NCBI GenBank assembly: GCA_017394375.1
Contig: JAFPYV010000047.1
Span: 1-64,000 of the forward strand
Reading direction: 5' to 3'
Length of the DNA: 64,000 nucleotides
Source: a bacterium
GTDB taxonomy: Bacteria; Bacillota_I; Bacilli_A; Mycoplasmatales; Mycoplasmoidaceae
Under the pieces are notes generated by a model. That model worked only from the letters and a program-made list of their open reading frames with translations, was not told the origin of the DNA and did no database searches. Position 1 is the first letter of the stretch; each line of letters opens with the position of its first letter. The translations under genes and the position numbers were made by a program. Positions 45,509 to 59,026 of this stretch are shown here, in pieces.

Positions 45509-45550
45509 GTTTGTACCATAAACAAACGTTGCCCAAGCAATTGCAACGTT
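45509..45550 (-). promoter_or_regulatory. Two adjacent hairpins in the leader of the 872-residue gene
   Basis: An 8-bp inverted repeat AACGTTGC / GCAACGTT (45525-45532, 45543-45550) overlaps a second, GTTTGT / ACAAAC (45509-45514, 45522-45527). They share three bases, so they may be alternative structures or an operator. They lie between the start codon and a minus-strand TATAAT at 45596-45601, in a 315-base divergent gap. Confidence 0.55.
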
Positions 45551-45595
45551 TATCGATGACTTTATTTAACAAAAATACTAAATTATTACGTAAAT

Positions 45596-45601
45596 ATTAT
45601 A
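45596..45601 (-). promoter_or_regulatory. -10 box for the 872-residue gene
   Basis: TATAAT on the minus strand, giving a leader of about 115 bases that contains the two hairpins. The rest of the gap holds a candidate TATGAT (45694-45699) for the divergent reductase gene. Confidence 0.5.
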
Positions 45602-45789
45602 AGACTTTTTTTTAATTTATATTAATTATTAAGATACAAGACTAGTGGCAAAAAATTAAATGTTTTTGGTGTTTTTATCCTATTAAATTATGCTATGATT
45701 TAAAGCAAATAAGTTTTTGATAAAACTTTAGAAATTATTTTTAATAAAATCACTACCTATTTATTCATCAAAAGAAGGAAGGTAACACA

Positions 45790-46743
45790 ATGGAAGAATA
45801 TGATGTTTTAATTATTGGGGCAGGTCCAGCAGGATTGTGAGCTACAGTTTATGGCATTTTAAACAAAATGCATATTTGTTTAATTGAAAGCACCAATGAA
45901 TTAGGGGGTCAACCATTAACGATTTATAGTCAAAAATACGTTAATGATATCCCAGGTTTTATTGAAATTAGAGCGGGAGATTATGGCCAATATCTTGTTA
46001 ATCAATGCTTGCATTATCAACGTGAATTTACATTATATAAATCTACCATTTTACTAAGCATTAAATCCTTAGAAAATAATTGGTATGAATGTACGTTAAG
46101 CAATAATGTAATTATTAAAACTAAATACATTATTTTTGCCATTGGAATTGGTCCATATATTCCACGAACCATTGAAGCAAAAATTCAAGGTAACAATGAA
46201 GTTTATTACATTGTGCGGGATTTAACCAAATTAATGAATAAAAAGATTTTGGTGTTAGGGGGCGGAGATAGTGCAGTTGACTGAGCAAATTTACTAGTTG
46301 CTCATAACATCACTAAAGACGTAAAATTGATTCACCATTCTAATGTTTTCAGAGCCTTACCAAAAAATTTGGAACAACTAGAAATTAATAAAATTGAAAA
46401 ATATTTGGATTGCGATATTGTTAAAATGGAACCTAATCTTTTGACTATTAATAATCATGCTACCAATACTTCTTATCAATTACCGTATGATGCTATTATT
46501 TGTATGTATGGAATTGCACCAAATCCTGTCCAATTACCTTCTTTTGATCAAAACATTGAATTGCAAGCTAACAAATTTAGCGTTAATATGAATTTCCAAA
46601 CAAATGTAAATCATATTTATGCCATTGGCCAAGCATGCATCTACCATAATCGTCCAAATTTAATTGTTGTAGCCCAAGCTGAAGCTAGCATTGCGATTAA
46701 GACAATTGCAAATGAAATAAGGAAAGCAAGATTAAATAAATAA
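45790..46743 (+). CDS. TrxB-like ferredoxin-NAD(P) reductase
   Basis: 317 residues with TGA as Trp. FAD-binding GAGPAGLWA (about 10-18), the NELGGQPLTIY segment, the NAD(P)-binding GGGDSAVDW (about 157-165), and the C-terminal FAD motif IYAIGQACIY are all present. The fold is that of thioredoxin reductase, but the CxxC redox pair between the NADP and FAD parts is absent, with INKIEKYLDCD lacking it. That is the hallmark of ferredoxin-NADP(+) reductases of the TrxB type. A ferredoxin gene 3.8 kb away supports this. An AGGAAGG ribosome site precedes the ATG. Confidence 0.85.
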
Positions 46744-46752
46744 GTATAAAAG

Positions 46753-46788
46753 AATACCAAGGAACCACGATTCCTTAGTATTTTTAAC
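46753..46788. terminator. Bidirectional terminator
   Basis: Stem AATACCAAGGAA / TTCCTTAGTATT with one mismatch and a T run, between the reductase gene and the convergent small gene. Confidence 0.8.
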
Positions 46789-46797
46789 TACTACAAA

Positions 46798-47187
46798 TTA
46801 TTTATTTTTAACATCCTTAATCGATAAAACTGCCATATCAACTGGTAATCGGTATCATCCATTCATCATAGTTGGTTGTACTGGCAAAATTCCTTTTCCT
46901 CTTAAATATTGATGGACGTCAAGATTGCTAATGCTTTGGTGAGTTTTATTATTAATTCCAATTGTACAATAATCAATTTGATAAGGCATATTGCAACCAG
47001 TCCTTTCTTCCATTTGTTTCATATCATCTTTAACTGCTTGCATCATTTTTTCATCATTATCATTAATTGAGGATGGATCTACATCTAAAGTAATTGGTGC
47101 TTGACCAATTTTAACAAGTCCTTTTAGTTGAGGATAATCAACTGACATTACATAAATAACGTTATAATTTTGTTCCATATTTGCCAC
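46798..47187 (-). CDS. T5orf172/MUG113-type GIY-YIG superfamily protein
   Basis: 129 residues with TGA as Trp. The pattern NVIYVMSVD ... GLVKIGQAP ... ERTGCNMPYQIDYCTI matches the T5orf172 (MUG113) group of the GIY-YIG nuclease superfamily, seen in phage and mobile DNA. The YIG element appears as VKIG. The C-terminal Glu/His expected in this group is not obvious, so activity is uncertain. It sits beside a degraded insertion sequence, which suggests mobile origin. Confidence 0.6.
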
Positions 47188-47375
47188 TTAAACTATTAAT
47201 TATTTTTTATTTTAAATATTTAATTAAAATGATGTCATTTTATTAAACAGTAAGTAGCATTTTTAGTAGCTTTTAGATTACATAATTGTATAAATTGAAG
47301 TTCAAAAGACTTTTGAAAAGAAAATTTAATTAATGAACTAAGCTAGGACACAAAATTCAAATTTCGTGTTTTTTA

Positions 47376-48187
47376 TTATAATTGATTTTTATATTGAACT
47401 GGTGTCATTCAGTTCAATTTTTTTGAATCCTTACATTGCTGTAATAATAAATATAATCAGCAATTGCTTACCTTAATTGGACAAATGACATTTTCTTAAT
47501 ATCTAACAGATAAATTAATTCAGTTTTAAAGATACTGAATCAAAATTCAATATCACGGTTATTAAGCGAATTTCCAACTCGTGACATTGATTGAGTAGCG
47601 TGATGCTTGTGAAGCATGTTTTGATATGATTTTGATGTGTAATCTGCACCATGATCAGTATGAACAATCAATCCAGCAAGTTTGTGCTTAATAGCAACAA
47701 ATGAATCTATGATTAATTTTGCATTATTGTACATTGATAATTCTCATGATTGAATTTCCTTAGTACGATAATTAATTACTACTGAAAGGTAAACAAAATT
47801 TTGGGGTGCATCGTAGGTTGCAACGATATAAGTTACATCGATAGCATGAATAATTTGTTTATGATTTTTATTATCGTAATCTCTTTTTACTAGATTTGGA
47901 ATAGTAGCTGTAGTATCTTTTCTTTCCGGAATCTTACGTACTACTTTGATTTCACAAGCCAAATGATTTTCATGCATGATTCTACCAATTTGGCGTCCAG
48001 AAATAGAAATTCCATACTTTGTAAGCATTATTTGGGCAATTGGTTCCTGGCCAATGCGAAAATAATATTCTGCCAAAATGTCATAGATCATATTAGATAG
48101 CTTTTTTTCATGTGGCTTTCGTCTATTAATTGACTTTTCTTTTCAATTTCGAAGAATACAAATAGATAACTTAGAAGGCCTAAAATA
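47376..48187 (-). pseudogene. IS3-type transposase orfB, inactivated
   Basis: The DDE triad is visible: Asp in HAIDVTYI, Asp in VHTDHGADY and Glu in NRDIEFWF, with the helix-turn-helix part (KYGISISGRQIGRIM) before it. The frame is cut by TAA at 47468-47470 after SFVQLR, and later by a one-base loss in an A7 run: with one more A the end reads RIQKKLNWMTPVQYK, the usual IS3 C-terminus. Confidence 0.75.
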
Positions 48188-48590
48188 CTAGCCATTTTTC
48201 GTGAAAATAATTCGAATTTTTTCTTAATAATTTCTTTGATTATATCAATAAAATCTTCATTTCCATCATCCACCATTTTCTTAGAAATATTGCTACTTCG
48301 TTCTTACCAATTTCGCCCATAAATTCTTTCCAAATTTCAATTTTATTTTTAGAGTTTTTAGGACGACCCGATTTGGTGCATTTTTTGGATGTCTTACCAG
48401 TCATAGATATTAATGTGTTCATATCGCTATTATGGTACAAAAATTTCTTATACTTTTTGAAAAATAAATATTTGGTATTTTTCTTTATTTCGCGATAAGT
48501 TGCGTATTTATATTACAACGCTTTAGCAGCAAGTGTTTCGTAAATATTAAACAATCCAAGTCATTGTTCTGGTTTTAACTGTTTAGACAT
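48088..48590 (-). pseudogene. IS3-type orfA, inactivated
   Basis: Starts ATG at 48588-48590 (MSKQLKPEQW) after a GGAAGGA ribosome site. A TAA interrupts after AAKAL, and a frameshift near 48290 separates SGRPKNSKNKIEIWKEF from KMVDDGNEDFIDIIKE. The Arg/Lys-rich helix is typical of orfA DNA-binding parts. Confidence 0.65.
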
Positions 48591-48680
48591 AAAAAAACAA
48601 TAATCCTTCCTTTCTTGAAAGAATTATTGTCCAATTTTAATGTCCTAGTCTATGCTTTGCCTCCTATTTTTATTTATTGC

Positions 48681-51600
48681 TTATCTTAATTGAGAATTAA
48701 AAGGAAGAATAATAATTGGATTGGAAGTTACAGTAGTGTAAACATCATTTGCATTCTTACCAAATACATTTCAGTTATATGGTGTATTTGTACTTGATTC
48801 TGAATTATAAGAATTAACCATAATTCCCACAAAACTAGTATAAAGAACTTCCATTTCTAATTCATAAATACCTGGTTGTAAAGTACTTCCAGTTAAGGTG
48901 ACATTGGCATTTGCAAGGACATCTTGAGGGTTTAAACCAGTACCTGGTTGATATTGAGTGGTGCTTCCACCTACCAAACCAAGGATTTGACCACTACTTG
49001 CATTTTCGTAAATACCATTGAAGATCACACTATTATTACTACCAGTTGGATCATAACCTTTTATAGAGTTAGTTCAAGTTTCTAAGGTGGTAGAATTACC
49101 TACATCTAATGGGTAATAAATTCATTGATATTGCAAAATAACAACTGGACCACCTCATAGCATTGCATATTGATCTTTACTTACAGTATCAGGTTTAAAT
49201 TCAACTTGTCAAGTATTAGTATTATTTTCATTGTATTGCTTAGTTAGAGTAGCTTGGTTATATTCCCCGTCCCCATTTCAATCAACCACGCTTGAAGCAT
49301 ACGATAAATCATAAGTTCCGTTTTTAGCAAGTTGATAAAAAGTTAATCCATTTTGACTAGTTTCAGTAATTGTTGAATTATTTTTTGTACTTAGTTGTAC
49401 AGTTGTAGTTTGATTTACGTCAAAAGTGTAAACAGGACTATAAACTTCAAGGTTTCAATTCTTGATTTGACTAGGAGTTGGAGTAGCAAAGTTAATTAAT
49501 GAGAAGCACATTGCAATCCGGTATTTACCACTTTTAGCAATGTTTCATGAAAATGGATTAACACTTCAACTATTTAAGGATGGAAAACTCAAAGTTTGAT
49601 AAGGAGCTCAGTTATCAACATTTGATTGACCATTCACTGTTGGTACTGCAGATAAATTGTTTATTCAACTGTTTCAATTATTGTAAGCTAAATTGTCAAG
49701 TAAACTTTGGCTGCTAACGCTCCAATTAGTTCCTTGCGTACTATTAAATAAATAATAAGAAGGCAAACCAAAATAATTACTACCACCATTATAGTTTTGT
49801 AAAGCAGGTGCGTTTGGAAAAGTATTACTAGAAAAAGTGGATGTTGTATTAGTACAGTTTAATGTTAAGAAAGAAGAATTTGCACTTCAAGGATTAAAGT
49901 AAGAAATTCATTGCTTACTGATAGGATCAAAATATTGAATATCAAATGTATAAAAACCACTATTTGTTAATCCACTTGGATTAATTGGCAATCCATTTCC
50001 AGTATATCCTTTAGTATTCATTGAAGCACTTTCATTTGGCAATAAACAATTTCAGTTGATTGGACTATTTGCATTAACTGTAAATGTATTGGACGTCTTA
50101 TTAGTTTCTTTAATATTTGCACTTGGTTGGATGCTTCAATATTCATTAGATTGAACATTTTGGAAAGTAATAACAAAAGGATTGGCATCAATTGTCACTC
50201 CATTTAAAACAAAGTAAGGAATAAAAGTAAGCGAACCAGTAAAATCATTTGTGTTATTAGCATCTAAAACAATTTCAGTGATGGAATTTTGTCCATTAAA
50301 TCCATAGTTCATTGCTGATAATTTATCACCAGTAGCAGTAGTGTCAGTAAAGGGACTAATTGTTTTTAAAAAATCAGAAGTAGGCAAAATTTGTCCCTTT
50401 ACATTTTTTACTTCAAATGCTTCATCCAAATTATCAAATGTATCACCAACTCATGATTCATTTATGTTTCAAGCTAAATCAATTGCAGTTTCACCAACTT
50501 CATATATTCATGGTAATTGCATGCTATTAATTGAAGACGTCATGTAATTGCCATTATTTCAAACGTTCACATAGCCATATTTTTGATAATCATAATAGTA
50601 AAAAGAAGAATCTAAAATATTTGCATATGTATTGATGTTGACGACACTAGGACTAATTGTAACTACGTTTGATGTAAAACATGGTTCAAAAACGTATTGA
50701 GTTGAGCTTGTTCACGTGTTTGGAACTAATACTTGAATTCGAAAATAAAGAGGTGTATAGGAAGTTATGGTAGCAAATGATGAAGAAATATTGGTAGATC
50801 CAAAAATTGTAAAATCATATTTATAATATAAATCTGGTTTAAAGTATGGAAATTGTGGGGTTGGTACAGTAGTAGATCCAGCGTATGCAGTATTTGCATC
50901 ACAATAACTAATATCTTGTCAACCATTGCTATTTCTTTCTTGCAACATTACGATATAATCATTGCTAAGGCTATTTGGGTTGGAAAATTGACTAAGAAAA
51001 GAATTATTAGCACAGTTAAAATTAAACATCATTCCAAGTCCAATTTCATTTAAATCAACCACTGATTGTGAATCAGTACTATTATTATATGCTTCCAGAT
51101 TACCATTTTGTTTTGGGCATGTAAAATTAACAACATTAGAATAGATAGGAGTAAAATTGATTATTCCTTGTGCTTGGTTAAAGGGATCAATTTGTTTAAC
51201 GAATGGAAGATTATATTCTAGTCTTCAGTAAACACTTTCATTTTCTTGCAATATATTGTTTGTGACAGTTTGATAAGTTGTTCCATTATATGATTGTTGG
51301 GTTGTAACAAATGAGAAATCAGGGGGAGTATTGTTCCCATATGCACTAGTTAATGAATAAATTCAAGTAGGCAATCCAAAACTTATTACATTATTATTAG
51401 GTGGCGAGTTCAAAGAAACCTGCAAATTAGTTCCAGGTACTAGACTTGATGAGCCATCAAAACCAGAAATTTGAGGAGCAGCTTGACTCATTTCACCCAT
51501 TTTGATGGAAATAATATTACTCATTAAAGTAACTCCGTTATTAGTGATACCTAATTCATAATCTCCACTCATTCCATTAACTAAATAAAAACTATATGAA

Positions 51601-54600
51601 TCAGTATTACTTTTTACACTGGGAGTAAAGTTAAAAATCAGTGGGGTATTATTAGAGTTCATCAAGAAACTATAGTTGTCAACACTAAATGTTTGTGGTC
51701 AATCACTAGAAGGAGAAATATTTGGGATTGCTGTTGGTGTACCATTAATCACCTTATACCATTGATAAACCGGATTTGCTGGTAAATGATTGTTCGAATC
51801 GTTAGTAGAACTAGTCAATTGTAATTGGATTGGCATACTATAAGGATAATAACCATTTACTGAATAGTCATATGTTTCACTATTATAATTTTGCACTTCC
51901 TTGTAATTATTAGCAATCGTAATTTTGGAATTCAATGGCACCACGTTAAAAATCACCGACTTTAATGGATAAGCAGGATTAGGATTTGCACTTGCATCAT
52001 TAATCACAACTTGGTATGAAAATTTTCCATTTGGTGCAGTTGGATAAGTTTGAAAACTGTAAGTATCACCATTAATTGTTAATGGAATATAAGGATAAGA
52101 TACCCCATTAATGTTAAGAGTCTTATTTTTGTTAGTTGTGGTTTGAGTAACATTAATGCCGTTAACATAAATTTGTGGGTTTCAATCGCTTTGACTTACT
52201 CCAAAACTAGCACTGTAATCAAACGAAATGGTTTGTTGATCACCAAAAAGTAACGAGATATTTTGTTCATTAGTGATGGTTTCTTGCTTACCATTAATGG
52301 TAGTGGTTAAGGTTGGTTGAGTATTAACTACGAGGGTAACTTCATTTGATTGAATGGTATAAGCATGCCCATTTTTAGTATAAGTCATTACAAGATAATA
52401 GATTCTTGTAGTATAGTTTACTGATTTTGGAAGAGAAAGTGAATATGTATTATAAATAATTCCACTCACACTGTTACCATTCATGTCAGTTAAAGGATTA
52501 CTGTTGCTTAATTGACCACTTAAATCATACCAACTTCAATGTACATCAGGCATCTTTAGTCAATATTCATTTGATTCATCATTGCTTGTTAATTGTAAAG
52601 TGTTTTTAGTACCAAGAGCAATCGTATATGAAGAATTATTATTGCTACTTGTTAAATATTCACTTGGATTAACTGAAATGGTAGTATTACTCATTTTAAA
52701 GGTAATAACATTTGATACTACTTTAAAACTAGTAGTAGTTAAACCATTATTAGTATAAATTTCTTGCGTGATTGTAGGAATGTCAATGGTTAAGCCATAT
52801 TGACTTTGACTAGTTAAGGCATCAATTGTATAATAATTAGTACTATTAGTTTCGTTTTGATTAGTAGTATAGTTCATTCAATTATAACTAATGCTAGGAT
52901 TGTTAGTAATATTTGCATCATTACTTAACCAACCAGTTAGTTGTAATTTTGGTGAGGATAAGTAAGGAGCCACATAAACACCTTGGGAGTTAATTTGATA
53001 ATTAGTGCATTTAATGGAACAAATGCCTAAATTAGTTGGTTTTAAGTTAAGATAACTAGCGGTATTCACCGTAATTGAGCCAATTTCTAATCCATTGGCA
53101 TTTTTAACAGTATAAGTTTCAATTAAATTGTAACTTGAAGATGCTAGTAAGTAAATATTTAAATTATCATACGTTGCTCCTGTAATTAATGCTGAAGAAT
53201 ATTCAATACTGTTCTTGGTTTGATTTACATATGAATAAACAAAATACCATTGATAAGTTTTAGTTACTGTATAACCAGTTGCTAATTCACCAGGAGTAAA
53301 ACCAGAAGCAATTTTTAAATTAATACTCGTACCATAATTGGCATTGTAAGTTCCACTGTTTTCACTTACACTACTATTTTGATTATTTGCAACTGCGGTT
53401 AAACTTAAAGTGTTATTGTCAGTAGTAATGCTAATTAAATTACTAGAAACAAAATAATTTCCCCAATTACTATTACTAATTATTAATTGATAAGTCCCAC
53501 TTTGGGCTAGAAATTCATTAGTTTGTAAATCATTACCGTTATAAGTTAAAGTAAATTTATAACTAGCATTATTTACAAAAGTAGCTCAATATCCACTTAC
53601 ATTAATTTTGCATAGTGAACCATAATTAATGGTATATGTGCCATTGTCAAGCACCAAGGAATTACCACTGGTAGTAGTTGGAGCAATTGTTACAGTAGCA
53701 TCAATTATTTTCACACTAAAGTTATTGGTCAAAGTACTACCATCATTCAAAGTAATAACTAAAGTGTAAGTTACAATTTGTCCTTCTTCACCTAATGCGT
53801 ACGGATCAAAATAGCTCTTCTCACTAGTAATGCTATTACTTGATTGAGTTCATAAATATTTTTTTACTGTTGAAGCAGTTTGTCAATAAGATGGGGAAAT
53901 TGTTAATTTTAAGTGCGAACCAAAAGCAATATTTTCTCCATTCGTAACTTGTTCACTGTTGGTAAGATCTTGTACGCTAATATTGATATTTGCGTTTACA
54001 ACATTAATCATCACTACGTATGAATAAACTGTAAATGATTGATGAGCATCACTATTTCAATTTCAGCTTAGTTCTAATCGATATTGAATTTTGTTAGTTA
54101 ATGCACTAGTACTATATTTTGAATTCATTACATCATCATTAATATTGGTTCAACCATTTCCACTATTTTCTTGCCATTGATAAACAATATTTTTTGCAGT
54201 TTGATTTTGATAATTATTGAAATAATTACTATCAAAACGTAAAGCAATTGGAGAACCATAGTCAATTGTTTGACTAAGACTATTCCCATTAGTTGAGGTA
54301 TCATTACAAATAATGTTGCAATTAGCATTGGCAATTTTAATAGTTAATACATTACTACGTAAAGCAAAAACATTATTAATATGAGTAATATGAGTGTAAG
54401 TTTGATGATTAATTGTAATGTTGCTTGTTACAAATGCTTGACTAGGATCTTTAACTAATAATAATTGGTAATTTATTACGTTACTATTGTCAAAACCATT
54501 TGCATAGGTGCTATAACTTGCTCCGGTTGCACTGGAAGTGCCATTGTCTAAAACAATTCAACTACCATCTGGTCGCACGGCACATCAGTAAAACATATAA

Positions 54601-57600
54601 CCAACTTTACCATATCAATAATCAGTATTAATGATGTTAAAGTTTAGTGAATCGGCATAATTGCATGTACCACTTGTAGCAACTTGATTATTGTTGGTAT
54701 ATTGAACACTAATCGAACTATTTTCACTAGTAATATAAATGCTATTATCAGCAACTAATTTAAAAGCAGCATAATAATTAGGATTATTCTTGTTTAAAGT
54801 AATAGTTAAATTAACGGTAGTGTAACCAAGGATATCAATGTTACTTGGAGCATATGCAGCACTATCAGTAGTAGGAGTATAACTTTGCTTGTATTGAATG
54901 TCACCGATTGTTCAAGTTCAATTGAAAACATATTGAGTTTTGTTTTGAACATAGTAATTAGTTGCACCACTTTCAATTCCAAAATTAACTGTATTGTTGT
55001 ATGATGTGTGGTATTCATTGGAATTATTTTTATTAGCAACTAATCCATCACCAGTTGCATTAATATAAACATTACCATGGTCAACTTGTAAGTTCAAAAT
55101 ATTTGAAGTTAAACGATAAGCTAAGTATGGATGATCATTAGTTGAACTTTGATTATTATCTTTTCAATATTGAACTACTAAACGGTATTGCCCATTTTGG
55201 GTAAAGTAAAATTCACAGCTATTACTACCTTGAATAGTTTGAGTACTATTATCAGCACTATTTAAAAAAGATTGCGTGGTGTAATCATAATTAATTCATT
55301 GTTCAGCATCGTTATCGTAAACTTGTCAAATATATTGAACGTAGTTATTATAAGCACTAGTTCAGTCATTATTAATGCTTAACTTAATTTTAGATCCATA
55401 ACTAAATTGATTATTGTTAAGTGTATCATTAACAGTAGATGTACCACTTAAAAGAGAAGCACCAATATTAATAGTGTTTTGAACCACATTGAATGTTAGT
55501 GGGTCAGAATAAATGCTATAAGTATATTGGTTTGAATTAGCATTGTTAGGATTATAATCAGGGTTAGTTAAGTAAATGTGTAAGCGGTATTGACTATAGG
55601 TATTTATTCAACAAGCAAATTGAGCTAAATTATCCCCACTGATTGTCCCACTTGTAACTCCATCAATATTATTACCACTACTTACTGCCCCTCAGTTTTG
55701 ACCATTAAATTCTTGTCATTGGTATTGGCATCCCTTATAAACAATTTGTTGGTTAGGGTTAGCAGTGGCAGCTAATTCAAGTTGAGCTCAAGATCCATAT
55801 TGACATTGATAAATCGAATTAGAAACATTGCTAATATTACCATAAGTAGCACCAACTTGACAAGTAACTGGTAAACTTGAAGCACTCACAATAATTGTGT
55901 TGGTAACTGGGTTGCCGATTTCAATCGTAGTTCGCTTGTTATTAACAGTGACTTCAATTTCTTGGGTAATGACTAATTTATAGTAAGTAGTACCATTATT
56001 TACTTGGTTAAATTGAGTTTCATATGCAACTCCATTAGTGGAAGCTAAATTAGTAACATTTTCTTCTTGGCCAGTAATTGGATTGATTTGATAACTAGTT
56101 CATTGATAACTAAGTTTAACGTTATTTGCAATATTAGGATGGGTTCAGTAATTATCTTTAGCAATTGATAAAGTGTTAGTTAAGTTGTTGGCTTGGTTAT
56201 AAGTACTTGGATAATAAGGTAAAGTTTGGTTTTGATTAACAGTCCCGTTTAAAGTAATGTCAACATTTTGACTTTGATTTGTATAACCTACATTGATAAT
56301 ATTGGAATAATATGGTTTATTATCAATGATTGCTTCCAAACAAAAATCAATACTTTGTTCAGTAATGAATGGAGTGTAAGTGGTGTTTGTTACTGCTTGA
56401 TAATAATTATCACTGCCTGCAGTAATTTTACTAATTACTCCGTCTTTAGAAGTACACCAGTGATAAGTAATTCCACTTGAAAACCAGAAATCATTCATTC
56501 CTGGTTGTAACTTTAAAGTAATTTGTTGACCATATCCAATTGAAGCAGTATTCGAAGTACATTCGATTAAAGGATAAGTGAGATTTACTTCCACACCAAT
56601 TGTGTTCGATGTAACCTTAAAGTTAGGATCGGTACTAAAAATAACCAAATAATATGAAGAATTTTTGGTAACATGATTGATTGTAAAACTACTACCATGG
56701 GCAATTACTTTATTACTACCAGTTTCAAATCATTCATATTTATAACTACTATCGTTAGTAAATTCACTTTGGCCTCAATAAGAATTAGATGCTACCTTAA
56801 AATTAACGTTGCTACCTTGTTCAACTGCAATGGTATTAGCCCCATTAGTATTTTCAGTAGCTGAACTAGCATTAATGATTGCATTTTGATTAACGAGATT
56901 AATGGTAATCACGTTTGCCGATGTTAGTTGCAGTCCACTATGTTTATTAATAAGAATAAGTTGGTATATTGAATATTGCATGTCAATAGAGTTAATACTT
57001 AGTGAATTAGTATTTTGGGGATTACTAATTGCTTGTCATTCATACTTACCATCTTTGTTTAAACCATATCCTTCTCATTGGTAAGTTCAAGTATTTTTTA
57101 AATTGGGACTATTTCAATAAGAATTATCAATGCTAATGACAGTACTTTTACCATAATTTAATTGATAGATATTTGATTCATTAGCACTTAATCCACTTAC
57201 ACTTAAAATAATCGAATCATTATTAACATTAATTGAAACAACATTGGAAGGTAAACTGAAATCCTTATTAATCTTGCTGGTAATTACTAATTTACATAAA
57301 ACATCATTTGTCACTGCAAAATTATATTCTGATACTCCATCCACCACATGACTGGTAGATGAATTAGAGGTAACAAGAGTTCAAGTATAAATTAAGTTTG
57401 GATTATTAACTCACTTAGTAGTGTCAACACTTAATTTGACACTATCACCATAATTTACATTGGTGGCACTCGCACTAATCGTAACAGAATTCTTAACAAC
57501 GTTAATGGTAAGAGAATTACTTGTAATGCTAAATCCAGCTCCATCATTAATAATTAATTCATAAGTGGCAGTTTTATAAACTGTAAAAGTATAAGTAGGA

Positions 57601-59009
57601 CTGTTAGTTGCTTGGGGTGCTTTTACTCATTGACCAGTGCTACTGTCATACTTCATTCAATGATAAGTAATACCAGCAATATTTGCTCATTGATTGTCAG
57701 GAATATAAAGAGTACAACTGCTGTCGTAATCATATGAATTTTCTTTCGAGGCAATTAATAATGAGTCATTTTTGACTTTAATTGTTAGAGAATTGCTAAT
57801 GGTTGACTTACCATTCGCAAACGTAGCTACCGCTCGATAAACCCCATTATTTAAGATATTAAAACTATAACTTTTACCATTGTAGACATCATTTCAAGTA
57901 GTTTGATTATTCTTTGTTGTTTGTTGTTGTCATTCAATGCTAACACTATGATCAATGCTTGGATTAATCGTACTTAAAATTGAATTGATACTTAAAGTAA
58001 TCAATTGATTAGGACTTACTTCATATTCATTATTAGCGTTATATTGATTATCACATTCAATTACTAATTTACTCAAACCGTTAAACTTAAAACCAACATT
58101 AAAGGTATATAGTTCATATTGACTAACAAAATTGATAAAAGTTAATTGGCCAATGGTAGTTTGGAAAGTACCATCATTAAAACTGTGCATGCACGCAGCA
58201 GGTAATGCATATTGATAATTACTGGTAGTTAATGAATAGGAATTAGCAATTGGTAATCAGTTTAAGCCAAGTAAATATTCAAAATCTTTATTAGTTCACC
58301 CACTAGAAATTTTTGCATTTTGACAATAATTAACAGCGTTAGGTATAAAAGTTTCATTTTTAGCATTAACTAATTGCAAATAACTATATCCATTGTTTCC
58401 AATGCTCATTACCATCGGAACTAACTGAACGTTATTGTAGGTGTAATTGTTACTAAAAGTAATACTGTTGTTATCAAGATTGCAAGTGGCTTTAAATTGA
58501 ATGTTAAAATTAATGGTGCAACTAAATTTGTTTAAATTATTGTTATTTTTTAGATTAGTAATCGAATAATCGAAATTTAAAACACTAATACTAAAGATAT
58601 TAGCATTAATATTTTTAATATATTGGTTAATATTGTAATTAAAATTTTGAATTAATACTCAGTGCAAAATTGAGGACACTCCAAAAACTGCTACCATGTC
58701 ATTAATGTTTTTTACGGTATAGTTTAAAGCAGTAGTTTTAGTTCATGCTCCCGAAAAAGGATTAATGGTTCCAGGTTGATTAATGGTTTCTAAATAAGCA
58801 TTATCATTATATGTAACATCATTGTTAATATTTTTAGTTTGTAAATTAGGAGTAGAGGTTAAAACATTATTTTGCTTTTTTGGATTATTGGAAGTAGTTT
58901 GTTTATCATTGTTTTGATAAATGGTACAACCTAAACTTGCTCCGACAATCAAAGATCCAATTGAAATAGTACTTAATGCACCTAAAATTATTTTGTTTTT
59001 CTTTTTCAT
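48681..59009 (-). CDS. Giant lipoprotein with tandem Ig-like modules (3442 aa)
   Basis: An uninterrupted frame with TGA as Trp. The N-terminus MKKKNKIILGAL is followed by a hydrophobic segment ending ASLGC, a non-canonical lipobox, so membrane anchoring at Cys28 is likely. After a ~270-residue unique head come about 15 or more modules of roughly 105-125 residues. Each has a Y-x-W strand (YHWMKYD, YQWEGYG, YQWQEFN, YLWTQSS), a Y-x-L-x-I strand, an SN-x-V/I linker and a YG-x-x-x-x-L start of the next. This fits Ig-like or PKD-like stalk domains. The C-terminal ~700 residues deviate from the repeat. Surface adhesin or antigen likely. The ATG follows GAAGG and lies 18 bases after the next giant gene's stop. 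Confidence 0.85.
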
Positions 59010-59026
59010 AATTTTTTAACCTTCAT

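Larger units (their letters stand above)
47343..48648 (-). mobile_element. Degraded IS3-family insertion sequence
   Basis: About 1.3 kb bounded by terminal inverted repeats CTAGGACA (47343-47350) and TGTCCTAG (48641-48648); inner bases match only partly. Two overlapping minus-strand frames in the IS3 arrangement (orfA then orfB with a DDE integrase) are both broken. No clear target-site duplication is visible beside the ends. Confidence 0.75.
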
